DNA of 64,000 nucleotides from Aldersonia sp. NBC_00410 (GTDB lineage Bacteria; Actinomycetota; Actinomycetes; Mycobacteriales; Mycobacteriaceae). The stretch covers positions 1-64,000 of the forward strand of contig NZ_JAPENM010000009.1 in NCBI RefSeq assembly GCF_026342035.1, given 5' to 3'. A program made the position numbers and the translations under genes. Of this stretch, positions 35,159 to 43,834 are shown in pieces (positions within the stretch are counted from its first letter, which is position 1; the number at the start of each line of letters is the position of its first letter). The notes under the pieces were generated by a model. It had not been told where the DNA came from. It saw nothing but the letters and a program-made list of their open reading frames with translations, and did not search any database.

Positions 35159-36783
35159 GCGGACAGTGCGTCGGACCGGGGCCGGGTCAGCGTGAAGGTG
35201 TCGACAGCCGTGAGGCCGGCGGGCGTTACCGCGAAATATGTCGCCTCGATGGTGGTGCGGCCGCCCGGCGTCCCGGGATCGACGTCGAAACTGCAGAACC
35301 CGTAAGGGTTGGCGGAATCTTTGAACGCCGACCAGACCGCCTGCTCCATAACGTAGTTCGGTGCCATCCGGTTACGGTTCGCCGGGTCGGGCGCGCCCAC
35401 GGACATGATCACCCGGCACTCGCCGTTCGGGAAGAACAGGGAGTTCGACGGCACGCTGGTGCCCCCGCCGCCGATGACCAGGTGCACCGTGCCTTTCGTG
35501 GTATCGATTGCATCGCTGAGCATTTCGACAGGATTAGGCGTCAGCGTGTCGGTCGGCAACGTTCCGCGGACCGGATGCGAACGCTCGTAGTGGTGTTCGT
35601 GGCCGCACAGCACGAGATCCACCTGGTACTGGTCGAAGAGCGGTAGCCAGTCACCGCGGATGCCGAGGTCGGCGCCGTTGCCCTTGGCCGACGAGATCGC
35701 CGTCTGGTGCATGAAGACGACGACCCAGTCGATGCCCTTGTCGGCCCGTGCGTTTGCCAGTTCCTTCGCCAGCCATCGCCGCTGTGCGCCGCCGGAGTAG
35801 CCACGAACGTAGCTGTCGCCGCCGTCCTGGAGGCAGACGTCGTCGTTGGCCACCGCGATCACGCGCATGCCACCGACGGTGAACGCGTACCACAGGCCGC
35901 GCAGCGGTTCGTCGCTGCCGGAGTTCGGCACCGTGAAATAGGTTTGGTAGGCCGCATATCCAATGTCACCGTTACCCGACTCGTTCTCGTGGTTTCCCGG
36001 CGCGGGCATCCACGGCCGGTGCCGAGCCGACCTGCTGTTGTTGGTCCACCAGTCGTTCCAGGTGCGAATCCGATCGGTGGCGATGTTGGCGTAGCAGAGA
36101 TCGCCGTTGACGAGATTGAACAGCGGCGCAACACTTTCCACGGCGGTTGTCACATCGGCGGCGACCGGCGAACCGAGGTTGTCGTTGACGAACTTCCCAC
36201 TCGCCGGGTCCACCTTGCCGAGCGTCGGCGTGCCCTGATCCCCGAAGCTCGTGAAGCGGAATCGCGCACGCCCCGAAGGCGCCGTCCGCAGGGTGCCGAG
36301 TTCGACCGGCACACCGTCGTGGCCCGCTGCGTAGATGTACCGACTGTCCGGCTCCAGGCCGGTGAGTCGGGCATGATGTACCTGGACCTCGATGCCGGAC
36401 TTGGCATCTCGATAGGTTGATGTCTGTGCTTCGACGACCGACCCGAGCTCACCATCGGGCGATCCGAATCTAACCATCGGCTTGGTGACCGAGCGGGTGG
36501 TGTGCCAGGACACCACGACTTCGCGGGCGGCGTCGGCACCGAACTGCAGGTGCAACCCTGCGACGGTCGGGACGTCGCCGGTGCCCGCGGCCGATACACC
36601 GGACGGCCACGGGATCGCTTGCTTTCCGTCGTTCATCACGGCGGCGGTCACTCCGGATCCGACCGCCAGGCCGGCGACGGCGCTCGCGGAGGCACCGAGC
36701 AGCCAGCGCCGGCTTACTGGCGGGGACTTCGGTTGCGTGGCTCGTTCGGATTCCGGCTGATTTGCAGGGGTGTCGTCGGCCAT
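35155..36783 (-). CDS. Tat-exported purple acid phosphatase
   Basis: 542 residues. Twin-arginine signal VSRRWLLGASASAVAGLAVG at about 23-42. An N-terminal fibronectin-like domain (about 70-165, VVSWHTTRSVTKPMVRFGS) precedes the metallophosphoesterase core with all the dinuclear metal motifs: FGDQG, NGDLCYAN, GNHE, FMHQT and GHEHHYER. The layout matches the secreted purple acid phosphatase class that includes M. tuberculosis Rv2577. It hydrolyses phosphomonoesters outside the cell. It is coupled to the short cupin gene. Confidence 0.9.
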   Translation of the reverse strand: MADDTPANQPESERATQPKSPPVSRRWLLGASASAVAGLAVGSGVTAAVMNDGKQAIPWPSGVSAAGTGDVPTVAGLHLQFGADAAREVVVSWHTTRSVTKPMVRFGSPDGELGSVVEAQTSTYRDAKSGIEVQVHHARLTGLEPDSRYIYAAGHDGVPVELGTLRTAPSGRARFRFTSFGDQGTPTLGKVDPASGKFVNDNLGSPVAADVTTAVESVAPLFNLVNGDLCYANIATDRIRTWNDWWTNNSRSARHRPWMPAPGNHENESGNGDIGYAAYQTYFTVPNSGSDEPLRGLWYAFTVGGMRVIAVANDDVCLQDGGDSYVRGYSGGAQRRWLAKELANARADKGIDWVVVFMHQTAISSAKGNGADLGIRGDWLPLFDQYQVDLVLCGHEHHYERSHPVRGTLPTDTLTPNPVEMLSDAIDTTKGTVHLVIGGGGTSVPSNSLFFPNGECRVIMSVGAPDPANRNRMAPNYVMEQAVWSAFKDSANPYGFCSFDVDPGTPGGRTTIEATYFAVTPAGLTAVDTFTLTRPRSDALSA

Positions 36784-37026
36784 TCTGCATAGCTATCGGA
36801 CGCTGGTGGAATCGGCGTAGCGCTGCAGTGAACGTCGGCGGGCGTGGGCGGGAATGTCGTGGTCGCTCGAGGCCGAACTGCCGCGAGAGCACTGGGACTG
36901 CGCTGGCGCGCGTGAGCGTGCACGGGCACACGACTTGCCCGGCCGTCGGTGCCGATTCGTGCGTTCTGCAACGGTTGCGGGGATCCGGGGGCATCTCTCT
37001 CAACCGAGATATCGAATGCTTGATTC

Positions 37027-37049
37027 GGTTCGAAACTGGGTATCGAACC
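37027..37049. promoter_or_regulatory. Inverted repeat in the cutinase leader
   Basis: GGTTCGA (37027-37033) and TCGAACC (37043-37049) form a 7-bp inverted repeat with a 9-base loop, ending four bases before the first possible cutinase start. It could be an operator or hide the ribosome-binding site. The arm order is the reverse of a LexA box, so it is not called one. Confidence 0.3.
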
Positions 37050-37053
37050 CATT

Positions 37054-37782
37054 ATGAACGGTATTGTTCGCAAGATGACAGCACGCTCTCTCGCCAAATT
37101 CGTGTGTGCCGCGATCGTCGGATTGGGGGTGCAGCTCGTTCTGCCCACCCAGCCGGCATCGGCGGCACCGTGCCCCGACATCGAGGTGGTCTTCGCCCGG
37201 GGCACTGCCGAACCGCCTGGTCTCGGCATTACCGGAACCTCCTTCGCCGAATCGGTGCGCCTACGGTCCGGCGGGAAGTCGGTCGGGACGTACGGCGTGA
37301 ACTACGCCGCGAGCGCCGACTTCAACCACCCGCTGAACGTCGTCAACACAGCCATGGACGGGATCAGGGACGCGCAAGGGCACGTTCAGTTCATGGCGGC
37401 AAACTGCCCCGGCACGAGGATCGTGCTCGGCGGATATTCGCAGGGTGCCGTAGTTGCTGCGCTCGCCACCATGGCCACGACACCGGCCGGCGTGCGCCCG
37501 GAATATGCAGCGAACGTGCCCCCACCGATGCCGCCGCAGATCGCCGGCCATGTCGCAGCAGTCGTGCTGTTCGGGTCGCCCTCGGACCGATTCATGCTCG
37601 ACATCGGCGCACCCGTCGTCACCGTCGGGCCGGCCTACCTGGCGAAGACCCGGCAATACTGCATTCCGTTCGACAACATCTGTGATGGTCAACCCGCTCG
37701 CCAGCCGAATGGGCTACACGTTCTTTACGGCTTCAACGGGATGACCTTCGATGGGGCGGGGTTCGCGGTCGGTCACGCCTAG
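37054..37782 (+). CDS. Secreted cutinase-family esterase
   Basis: 242 residues (ATG 37075 is a second possible start). A Sec signal peptide ends in PASAAP. The alpha/beta hydrolase has the nucleophile Ser in GGYSQGA, FARGTAEPPGLG at the oxyanion-side strand, the catalytic Asp region ICDGQPARQPNGLH and a C-terminal His. Four Cys fit the two conserved cutinase disulfides. It cleaves esters or lipids outside the cell. Its stop overlaps the convergent CDF stop by four bases. Confidence 0.92.
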   Translation: MNGIVRKMTARSLAKFVCAAIVGLGVQLVLPTQPASAAPCPDIEVVFARGTAEPPGLGITGTSFAESVRLRSGGKSVGTYGVNYAASADFNHPLNVVNTAMDGIRDAQGHVQFMAANCPGTRIVLGGYSQGAVVAALATMATTPAGVRPEYAANVPPPMPPQIAGHVAAVVLFGSPSDRFMLDIGAPVVTVGPAYLAKTRQYCIPFDNICDGQPARQPNGLHVLYGFNGMTFDGAGFAVGHA

Positions 37783-38792
37783 CCCTTGTCGGCTGCCGGA
37801 TAGGCGTGGACCAGGGCTGACGATAGCTTCGGGACCGCGTGAGTCAGGGTGTGCTCGGCCTCATGCGCGATCCGGTGAGCTTCGTCGAGGCTGGTAGCGG
37901 GGTCAATGTCGAGTTCGGCGTCGGCGTGCAGGCTATGGCCGAGCCAACGCATCTTCACGCTGCGGACCTCGGTGACGCCCGGCTCAGCGGCCAGAGCAGC
38001 CTCGGCCGCGTCCACTAGGTGGGGGTCCACTCCGTCCATCAGGCGACGGAACACGTCGCGGACGGCCGTGCGCAGCACCGCGAGAATCGCCGCGGTGATG
38101 AGCAACCCGATGATGGGGTCGGCGAGCGGAAACCCAAGTCCCACACCGACTGCGCCGAACAAAACGGCGAGGGATGTGAAGCCGTCGGTACGGGCATGTA
38201 GACCGTCGGCGACGAGCGCAACCGAGCCGATCTGACGCCCCACTCGGATGCGGTAGATCGCGACGAGTTCGTTGCCGATGAAACCGATCAGCCCGGCGGC
38301 AGCGACCCACCCGACGTGCTCGATGGGCACGGGGTTGATCAGTCGGCGGACGGATTCGACTCCGGCGACGATCGCCGACAGGCTGATCATCGCAATCACG
38401 AACAGTCCGGCGAGGTCCTCGGCGCGGCCGAACCCGTAGGTGTAGCGCCGGGTGGCGGCCTTGGTCCCGAGAACGAATGCGATCCACAGCGGCAGGGCGG
38501 TCAGTGCGTCGGAGAAGTTGTGGATGGTGTCGGCCAACAGCGCGACCGACCCCGAAATCAGCACAATGACGATCTGGGAGATCGCCGTCGCGCCCAGGAT
38601 GAGCAGGCTGATCTTCACCGCCCTGATTCCGGCGGCACTGGACTCCAGCGCGTCGTCGATGCTGTCGGAGGTGTCGTGACTATGCGGTGCAAATACCTCG
38701 CGGATCGCGGCGCCGAACTTGCCGCCCCACCCGTCGTGGCTGTGGCCGTGATGATGGCTGTGCTCGGCATTGCCGGTGGGTTCGTGGGTCAC
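37779..38792 (-). CDS. Cation diffusion facilitator (Zn/Cd/Co efflux)
   Basis: 337 residues. A His-rich N-terminus (HSHHHGHSHDGWGG) is followed by six predicted helices. The transport-site motifs are HNFSD in helix 2 and HARTD in helix 5 (HxxxD pairs). The C-terminal cytoplasmic domain (about 250-337) is HMA-like with LGHSLHADAELDID. It exports divalent metal against protons. It is coupled by ATGA to the ArsR repressor upstream, so it is probably metal-induced. The metal is likely zinc, by inference. Confidence 0.93.
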   Translation of the reverse strand: MTHEPTGNAEHSHHHGHSHDGWGGKFGAAIREVFAPHSHDTSDSIDDALESSAAGIRAVKISLLILGATAISQIVIVLISGSVALLADTIHNFSDALTALPLWIAFVLGTKAATRRYTYGFGRAEDLAGLFVIAMISLSAIVAGVESVRRLINPVPIEHVGWVAAAGLIGFIGNELVAIYRIRVGRQIGSVALVADGLHARTDGFTSLAVLFGAVGVGLGFPLADPIIGLLITAAILAVLRTAVRDVFRRLMDGVDPHLVDAAEAALAAEPGVTEVRSVKMRWLGHSLHADAELDIDPATSLDEAHRIAHEAEHTLTHAVPKLSSALVHAYPAADKG

Positions 38793-39229
38793 GATCGGCC
38801 GGCGTTCTGTCGGGCCGGTTTGGGGTCGGCGGGTTTGGGGTCGGCGGCGGAATTATCGGGGTGCAGCGTTGCGAGTTCGGCGGCATCGCGGTGGTGGCCG
38901 GGTATACCCGGTCCGGCGTGCTCGGCGTTGAAGACGGCATCGGTGACCAGTTGCCTGATGTGGTCGTTTTCGAGGCTGTAGAAGATCGTCGTGCCCTCGC
39001 GGCGGGTCCGAACCAGACGCGCCATCCGGAGCTTCGCCAGATGCTGAGATACCGACGGGGCGGGCTTTCCCACATGGGTGGCGAGATCGTTGACCGACAT
39101 CTCGCGGCGCACAAGCGCCCACAACACCTGCACACGGGTGGCATCGGCCAGCATTCGGAATACCTCGACCACCAGGTCGGCCTGGTCGCCAGGAAGGCGG
39201 CGCGCACATGCTCCCGTATCTGCATTCAT
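38789..39229 (-). CDS. ArsR/SmtB-family metal-sensing repressor
   Basis: 146 residues from the ATG at 39229. Winged helix: VFRMLADATRVQVLWALVRREMSVNDLATHVGKPAPSVSQHLAKLRMARLV. The alpha-5 region DHIRQLVTDAVFNAEHAG has the Asp/His spacing of zinc-sensing SmtB/CzrA sites (with the later HH in PGHHRDA). The tail is Pro/Asp-rich. It is the first gene of the operon with the CDF exporter. Longer in-frame starts exist but would pass through the operator. Confidence 0.9.
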   Translation of the reverse strand: MNADTGACARRLPGDQADLVVEVFRMLADATRVQVLWALVRREMSVNDLATHVGKPAPSVSQHLAKLRMARLVRTRREGTTIFYSLENDHIRQLVTDAVFNAEHAGPGIPGHHRDAAELATLHPDNSAADPKPADPKPARQNAGRS

Positions 39230-39238
39230 ACGCAGATA
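39217..39238. promoter_or_regulatory. Putative SmtB/ArsR operator over the start codon
   Basis: TATCTGC (39217-39223) and GCAGATA (39232-39238) are perfect 7-bp arms with an 8-base spacer. The repeat spans the arsR start codon. SmtB-class operators are imperfect A/T-flanked repeats of this kind, so autoregulation is likely. Confidence 0.6.
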
Positions 39239-39369
39239 ATAGAACGGGCGGGCAGGGGTGTGGCAAGTTGGGAGCGCCGACTTCAACCCGCTAACGGTGT
39301 CAACACTGCGCGGGGCGCACAAGCGGATCAAGCTCTCGAACAGGAGGCCGAGGACGTAAAACACCCGTG

Positions 39370-39851
39370 TCACAGCGAGATTGGGACGATGCGCACCTGA
39401 TCAACGCCGCCCGCGACATTCATGCCGATCACCGTGCCTTCGGATGCCGGTTCATCGCCGACGAATTTCCCGGCGGTGGGATCACCGCCAGCGAGAACCG
39501 AGTCGCACGGTTGTGCTCGCAGGAGCCCATCTGGTCGATCTTCGCCAAGGAGCGCGGACTGAACCGTCGATCAGGGCCACCGGTCCACGACGACCTCGTC
39601 GCCCGCCAGTTCAGCGCCCGGGCCGACAAGCAGGTGTGGCTGACCGACATCACCGAGCACCCCACCGAGGAAGGCAAGCTCTGCGCCTTCAAGCGCGTCT
39701 ACTCTACCCGGATCGTGGGCTACTCGATCGACTCGCGGATGAAGTCCTCGCTCGCGGTGATCGCCCTGAACCGGCAGTGGCGTTGCGCTCACCTGTCGCG
39801 ACGAATACCGGAACCACCGTCGCAGAGGGGTCCGAATTCAGGCGACGTTGA
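39370..39851 (+). pseudogene. IS3-family transposase OrfB remnant
   Basis: A fragment of the DDE transposase: FGCRFIADEFPGGGITASENRV, RLCSQEPIWSIFAKERGLNR, PVHDDLVARQFSARADKQVW and LTDITEHPTEEGKL (first Asp), then VGYSIDSRMKSSLAV. Near 39770 the frame changes; the next frame continues PAVALRSPVATNTGTTVAEGSEFRRR, which is a damaged version of the strand with the second Asp. Both ends and the final Glu are missing. It is different in sequence from the IS3 element at 40453-43520. Confidence 0.85.
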
Positions 39852-39891
39852 CACGGAAGAAGACTTCTAGTGTTTGGGGCCCCGGCTGGGA

Positions 39892-40290
39892 TCAGTCGCG
39901 GTCGTAATGACACACGGCCTCGAGCATGATCCCGAACGGGTCCAGCCAGAACGTGGCGTAATACGGGGGCGGGTACTCCGGAAAATCGCGCGGTGGATGG
40001 ATCACTTTTCCACACACTGACAGCACGTGACGATGCACCAGATCAACATCGCCTCTCGTCCTCAGCATGAACGCCAGGTGCTGGAGTCCGGTCCTGTCGC
40101 GTGAGTACGGCATCCGATCTACGGCCGGATACAAGAACAAATACGTCCCAGGCTTTCCGCCCGCCGGCTTGTAGGCGCACTGATCATCAGCAGCGAGGAA
40201 CGGCTCAAAACCCAGCAGCGGCAACAGCGCATCGTAATATGCCTGCGCCCCTAGAAGATCCGGAACGTTCAGCCCCACATGACCGAGCAC
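39892..40290 (-). CDS. VOC-family (glyoxalase-like) protein
   Basis: 132 residues from the GTG at 40290. The vicinal-oxygen-chelate fold is visible from HVGLNVPDLLGAQAYYDALLPLLGFEPF, YLFLYPAV, GLQHLAFMLRTRGDVDLVHRHVL and the closing FWLDPFGIMLEAVCHYD. The His and Glu ligands of the family are present (H of GHVGLNV, H of LQHLAF, E of MLEAV). The substrate is unknown. It stands between two IS3 fragments, so it may be cargo or a host gene stranded by insertions. Confidence 0.82.
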   Translation of the reverse strand: MLGHVGLNVPDLLGAQAYYDALLPLLGFEPFLAADDQCAYKPAGGKPGTYLFLYPAVDRMPYSRDRTGLQHLAFMLRTRGDVDLVHRHVLSVCGKVIHPPRDFPEYPPPYYATFWLDPFGIMLEAVCHYDRD

Positions 40291-40390
40291 GCCACCATCC
40301 TGCCACAGCAATGGTGCGGTCGACCGCCCCAGCCCGCGGCCGACCTGTGCGAGGTTCCCCCGGATAGTGGACATCGAGATAGCGGGATCG

Positions 40391-40440
40391 CTGGTCTCGC
40401 TGGTCTCGCTGGTCTCGCTGGTCTCGCTGGTCTCGCTGGG
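40391..40440. repeat. 9-bp tandem repeat
   Basis: CTGGTCTCG is repeated five times without change, plus five bases of a sixth copy. It sits between the VOC start and the IS3 orfA start. All units are identical, so copy number probably varies. No protein is believed to be encoded by it. Confidence 0.9.
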
Positions 40441-40452
40441 AGGATGTCCCTC

Positions 40453-40701
40453 ATGGCACGAACACGTCGGTCGTTCACGACCGAGTACAAGGTGGAGGAT
40501 GCGCGCCGAAGCACTGTTCGGCAAATGGACCAGCGACGAGCGTCGCCGCGTGGAGCGGCTGCGGTGAACGGTGAGGCACCGTTGAGTGCGGCCGAACGCA
40601 CCGAACTGCTGCGGCTGCGCAAGCAGGTCGCCGAGCAGGAGAAAGACCTCGCGTTCCTGAAAAAAGCGTCCGCGTACTTCGCCGCGAATCAACAACGGTA
40701 G
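40453..40701 (+). pseudogene. IS3 OrfA (frameshifted)
   Basis: The N-terminus ARTRRSFTTEYKVE and the C-terminal coiled-coil ERTELLRLRKQVAEQEKDLAFLKKASAYFA are in one frame and typical. Between them (about 40500-40560) the family sequence continues only in another frame (ALFGKWTSDERRRVERL), so a pair of compensating indels and a deletion changed the helix-turn-helix region. Confidence 0.75.
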
Positions 40702-40998
40702 AGCTCTACTTGTTGATGGACACGGAGTACGCGAGCACCGAGACAACCCGCATGGCACGACTGCTCGAGGTGTCGACATCTGGGTACTACAAGCACCGCA
40801 TCCGCAATGCGGCAAGCGAATTGACGCGGTACGCCCAACGGAGGGCGGATCTGGAGGTCAAGATTGTGGCCCACCACAGGACGGCGGGTGGGTGTACGGG
40901 TCGCCGCGGATCACCGCCGATCTGCGGGTGTCAGCGCTCCTTGAAAACTAGGCCACTGCCGCTCTTTGAAAATCGGCCACCCAACGACGATCGGATGG

Positions 40999-42233
40999 GT
41001 GATCACAGTGCAGGACTGGGCGCAGATCAGGTATCTCCACAAGGGCGAGGGCCTGTCGATTCGGGCGATCGCGACGCGGATGGGGATCTCGCGGGACACG
41101 GTTGCGCGGGCGATCGCTGCGGAGTCGCCGCCGAGGTATTCGCGGGTGTCGGGGCCCTCGGCGTTCGATCCGTTCGATCCGCATGTTCGGGCGCTGCTGG
41201 CAGAGTTCCCGATGATGCCCGCGACCGTGATCGCGCAGCGGGTCGGCTGGGTGGGCTCGCAGTCCTGGTTTCGTAAGAAGGTCGCGGCGCTGCGCCCGGA
41301 GTACGCGCCGAAGGACCCGGCCGACCGGATCTCGTATCGGCCCGGCGATCAGGCGCAATGCGATCTGTGGTTTCCGCCGGTCCCGGTTCCGTTGGGGCAC
41401 GGGCAGATCGGCTCGCCGCCGGTGCTGGTGATGGTTTCCTCGTTCTCCCGGTTCATCACCGCGACCATGATCCCGACCCGTACGACACCGGATCTGTTGG
41501 CCGGCATGTGGTCGCTGCTCGATGAGCAACTCGGTGCGGTGCCTCGCCGACTGGTGTGGGACAACGAAACCGGTATCGGCCGTGGGGGCCGGCTGGCCCA
41601 GGGCGTGGCCGAGTTCACCGGCACCCTGGCGACCAGAATCGTGCAGCTCAAACCGTTCGACCCGGAATCGAAAGGCATCGTCGAACGGGCCAACGGCTAC
41701 TTCGAGACGTCGTTTCTGCCCGGCCGGTCGTTCACCTCACCAGCTGATTTCAACGCCCAGCTGCTGGAGTGGTTGGCGGGCGCGAACACTCGGCGCGTCC
41801 GTAGGACCTGCGCGGTGCCGGCGGAGCTGATCGACGCCGACCGTGCCGCGATGGTCGAGTTGGCGCCGCTCGCCCCGGGAGTCGGGTTCACCGGACGGGT
41901 CGGCTGCCCCGTGACTACTACGTGCGGGTGCTGGGCAACGACTACTCCATCGACCCGAGCGTGATCGGTCGCATGATCGATCTGCACGCCGACCTGTCGA
42001 TGGTCACCGTCCACTGCGGCCGCGACCTGGTCGCCCGCCATCCCCGCGCCTGGGCGCGGCACCAGACCATCACCGATCCCGACCACGTCGCCATCGCGGC
42101 ACGGATGCGAGCAGAGTTCGGGCGCGGGGCATGTACTGAGCCCGGTGACGCCGAGCAGGGTTTGGCGCGGGATCTGGCCGACTACGACACCCGCTTCGGC
42201 ATCGACTTCGACGACGAGGTGGTGGCCCGATGA
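40999..42233 (+). pseudogene. istA: IS21 IstA transposase (one frameshift)
   Basis: Starts at GTG 40999. Helix-turn-helix LSIRAIATRMGISRDTVARAIA, then the DDE catalytic core: CDLWFPPVPVPLG (first Asp), LVWDNETGIGRGGR (second Asp) and KGIVERANGYFETSFLPGR (Glu). Near 41905 one base is missing: GRVGCPVTTTCG replaces the expected GRVRLPRDYYVRVLG, and the correct frame resumes as VRVLGNDYSIDPSVIGRM to 42233. Adding one C restores it. Confidence 0.85.
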
Positions 42234-43015
42234 CACCGACGGAAACCACCAAGCAGATCGAGTACTACGCGGGCGCACTGAAAGCTCCCCGCATCCGCGA
42301 GGCCGCCACCCGCTTGGCCGGCCAGGCCCGCGACTCGGGCTGGAGCCACGAGGAATACCTCGCCGCGGTGCTCTCACGCGAGGTTGCCGCGCGTGAGTCC
42401 TCCGGCGCCGAGCTCCGCATCCGCGCCGCCGGATTCCCCGCCCGAAAAGCCATCGAGGAGTTCAACTTCGATCACCAACCCGGCCTCAAACGCGACACCA
42501 TCGCCCACCTGACGACCAGCCAGTTCATCGCCAAGGCGCAGAACGTGGTGATGCTCGGACCACCGGGAACCGGCAAAACCCATCTGTCCATCGGGCTCGG
42601 CATCGCCGCCGCTCACCACGGACACCGGGTCCTGTTCGCGACCGCGGTCGACTGGGTCGCCCGCCTGCAGACCGCCCCACCAACAGGGCCGACTCGCCAC
42701 CGAACTCACCAAGCTGCGCCGCTACGGACTGTTGATCGTGGACGAGGTCGGATACATCCCCTTCGGGCAAGACGCAGCGAACCTGTTCTTCCAACTGGTC
42801 TCGAGCCGCTACGAGCACGCCTCGCTGATCCTCACCAGCAACCTGCCCTTCTCCCGATGGGGCGACGTGTTCAGCGACCACGTCGTCGCCGCTGCGATGA
42901 TCGACCGCATCGTCCACCACGCCGAAGTCCTCACCCTCAAAGGCAACAGCTACCGACTCCGCGCACCGAAATCGACACACTCCCGTCCATGCGGACCGAC
43001 AACACGGCAGACTAG
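42230..43015 (+). pseudogene. istB: IS21 IstB helper ATPase (two frameshifts)
   Basis: Starts as ATGA overlapping istA. Walker A GPPGTGKTH is in the first frame. An extra C near 42680 moves the frame; the next part reads GLLIVDEVGYIPFGQDAANLFF (Walker B) and LTSNLPFSRWGDVF. Near 42962 a second indel returns the frame to the original, which ends EIDTLPSMRTDNTAD. All family regions are present, so only small indels break the gene. Confidence 0.85.
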
Positions 43016-43520
43016 ACACCACCAACGTGGCCCGAAATTCGAAGAGCGCCACCGGCCGGAATTCAAAGAGCGTCGACAGCGGGCCGGCGGTGACCTTGTG
43101 ACGGAGAAGACCGTTGCCAAGATCATGGCCGAGATCGGCATCGAGGCATCAGCCCGCGGACGTTCAAAACTCGTAAGACGGTGGTCGATCCGTTCGCGTC
43201 GTTTCCTGCCGATCTGGTGCAACGCCGCTTCGATCAGGGTCTCATCGATGTGGTGTGGACTTCCGATATCACCTACCTGAGGTGCGGCGAGGGCGAGATG
43301 TACTTGTGTGCGATCAAGGACGAATATTCGAAACGAGTGGTGGGATGGTCGGTCGCCGATCACATGCGTACTGAGTTGGTCACCGACGCACTTGAGCGAG
43401 CCGTACGTGCGCGTGGAGGTGATTGCACCGGTATAATTCTGCGTTCGGACCGCGGAAGTCACTATACCGCAGGGGTATTCGAACGAGCGTGTGCGCGGTT
43501 CGGGTTGCGCCGATCGATGA

Positions 43521-43593
43521 CCTTCACGGTGCCCCAGTCGGACTCGAACCGACCCTTGGCGGATTTAAGCCCGCTGCCTCTGTCCGATTAGGG
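43521..43593 (-). pseudogene. Degenerate tRNA-Leu copy (attachment-site remnant)
   Basis: The minus strand repeats the tRNA-Leu at 45811-45884: the T-arm and 3' half match closely (GTCGGTTCGAGTCCGAC is intact), the anticodon region has lost one base, and the 5' acceptor side no longer pairs. The shared sequence also extends past the tRNA 3' end (ACCTTCAC on the plus strand of both copies). Same orientation and about 2.29 kb apart, as expected for an integration duplication. It directly abuts the broken IS3 orfB. Confidence 0.75.
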
Positions 43594-43834
43594 TTGCTGT
43601 AATGCCGCGCCGCGATCCAATTTGGACGCCAATCCCCCTGTCTGACTATGCCTTATTGGGTCAACACGCTCCGTTGTCGTCAGCGCTGAGCGTTGCCGCA
43701 GGTTGGCCGTTTCCTGCCGCGCTGCTGTCACGCCGCGACCCGCGCCAGCAGTGCGGACTCACAGCAAAGTGACGAGTGACGACTCAGCCAGCCGACGGCT
43801 TCACGGAAGCGCTTCGCCTAGTCCTAACGAGCCC
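43594..43834. other. Non-coding stretch after the tRNA-like remnant
   Basis: No gene is seen. It contains GTTGGCCGT (43702-43710) and GCTGCTGTCACGCCGC (43721-43736), both of which recur in the same order at 45710-45718 and 45719-45734, just before the intact tRNA. This is a second direct repeat in the same interval. Confidence 0.5.

Larger units (their letters stand above)
40929..43078 (+). mobile_element. IS21-family insertion sequence with intact ends
   Basis: 2150 bases bounded by related inverted ends: left TGTCAGCGCTCCTTGAAAA at 40929, and right, read on the other strand from 43078, TGTCGACGCTCTTTGAATT. Each end carries a second internal copy of the GCTCTT-type repeat (near 40951 and 43046), as in IS21 multiple terminal repeats. 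The flanks are a 5-bp direct repeat GCGGG (40924-40928 and 43079-43083). It carries istA and istB, both frameshifted. Confidence 0.9.
40453..43520 (+). mobile_element. IS3-family element, split by IS21 and truncated at 3' end
   Basis: orfA begins at ATG 40453 and orfB follows in another frame. Without the IS21 insertion and one copy of its GCGGG duplication, the orfB frame closes perfectly: ITADLR before the insertion runs into AGGDLVTEKTVAKIMAEIG after it. The element stops abruptly at about 43520, inside the DDE domain before the catalytic Glu, where tRNA-like sequence begins. The left inverted repeat was not identified. Confidence 0.8.
40713..43520 (+). pseudogene. IS3 OrfB (interrupted by IS21, frameshifted, truncated)
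   Basis: Segment one (40713-40928) reads MDTEYASTETTRMARLLEVS and, after a one-base shift near 40890, VYGSPRITADLR. Segment two (43079-43520) reads TEKTVAKIMAEIGIE, then after another one-base loss near 43149 ISPRTFKTRKTVVDPFASFP, VWTSDITYLRCGEGEMYLC (first Asp) and ILRSDRGSHYTAGVFERAC (second Asp). The last part with Glu is missing. Confidence 0.8.

Noticed and set aside
37027-37049. LexA box before the cutinase gene
   Set aside because: The arms GGTTCGA/TCGAACC are in the reverse order and the spacing is wrong for TCGAAC-N4-GTTCGA.
40391-40440. CRISPR or protein-coding repeat
   Set aside because: Units are only 9 bp with no spacers, and the array lies outside the supported genes on either side.
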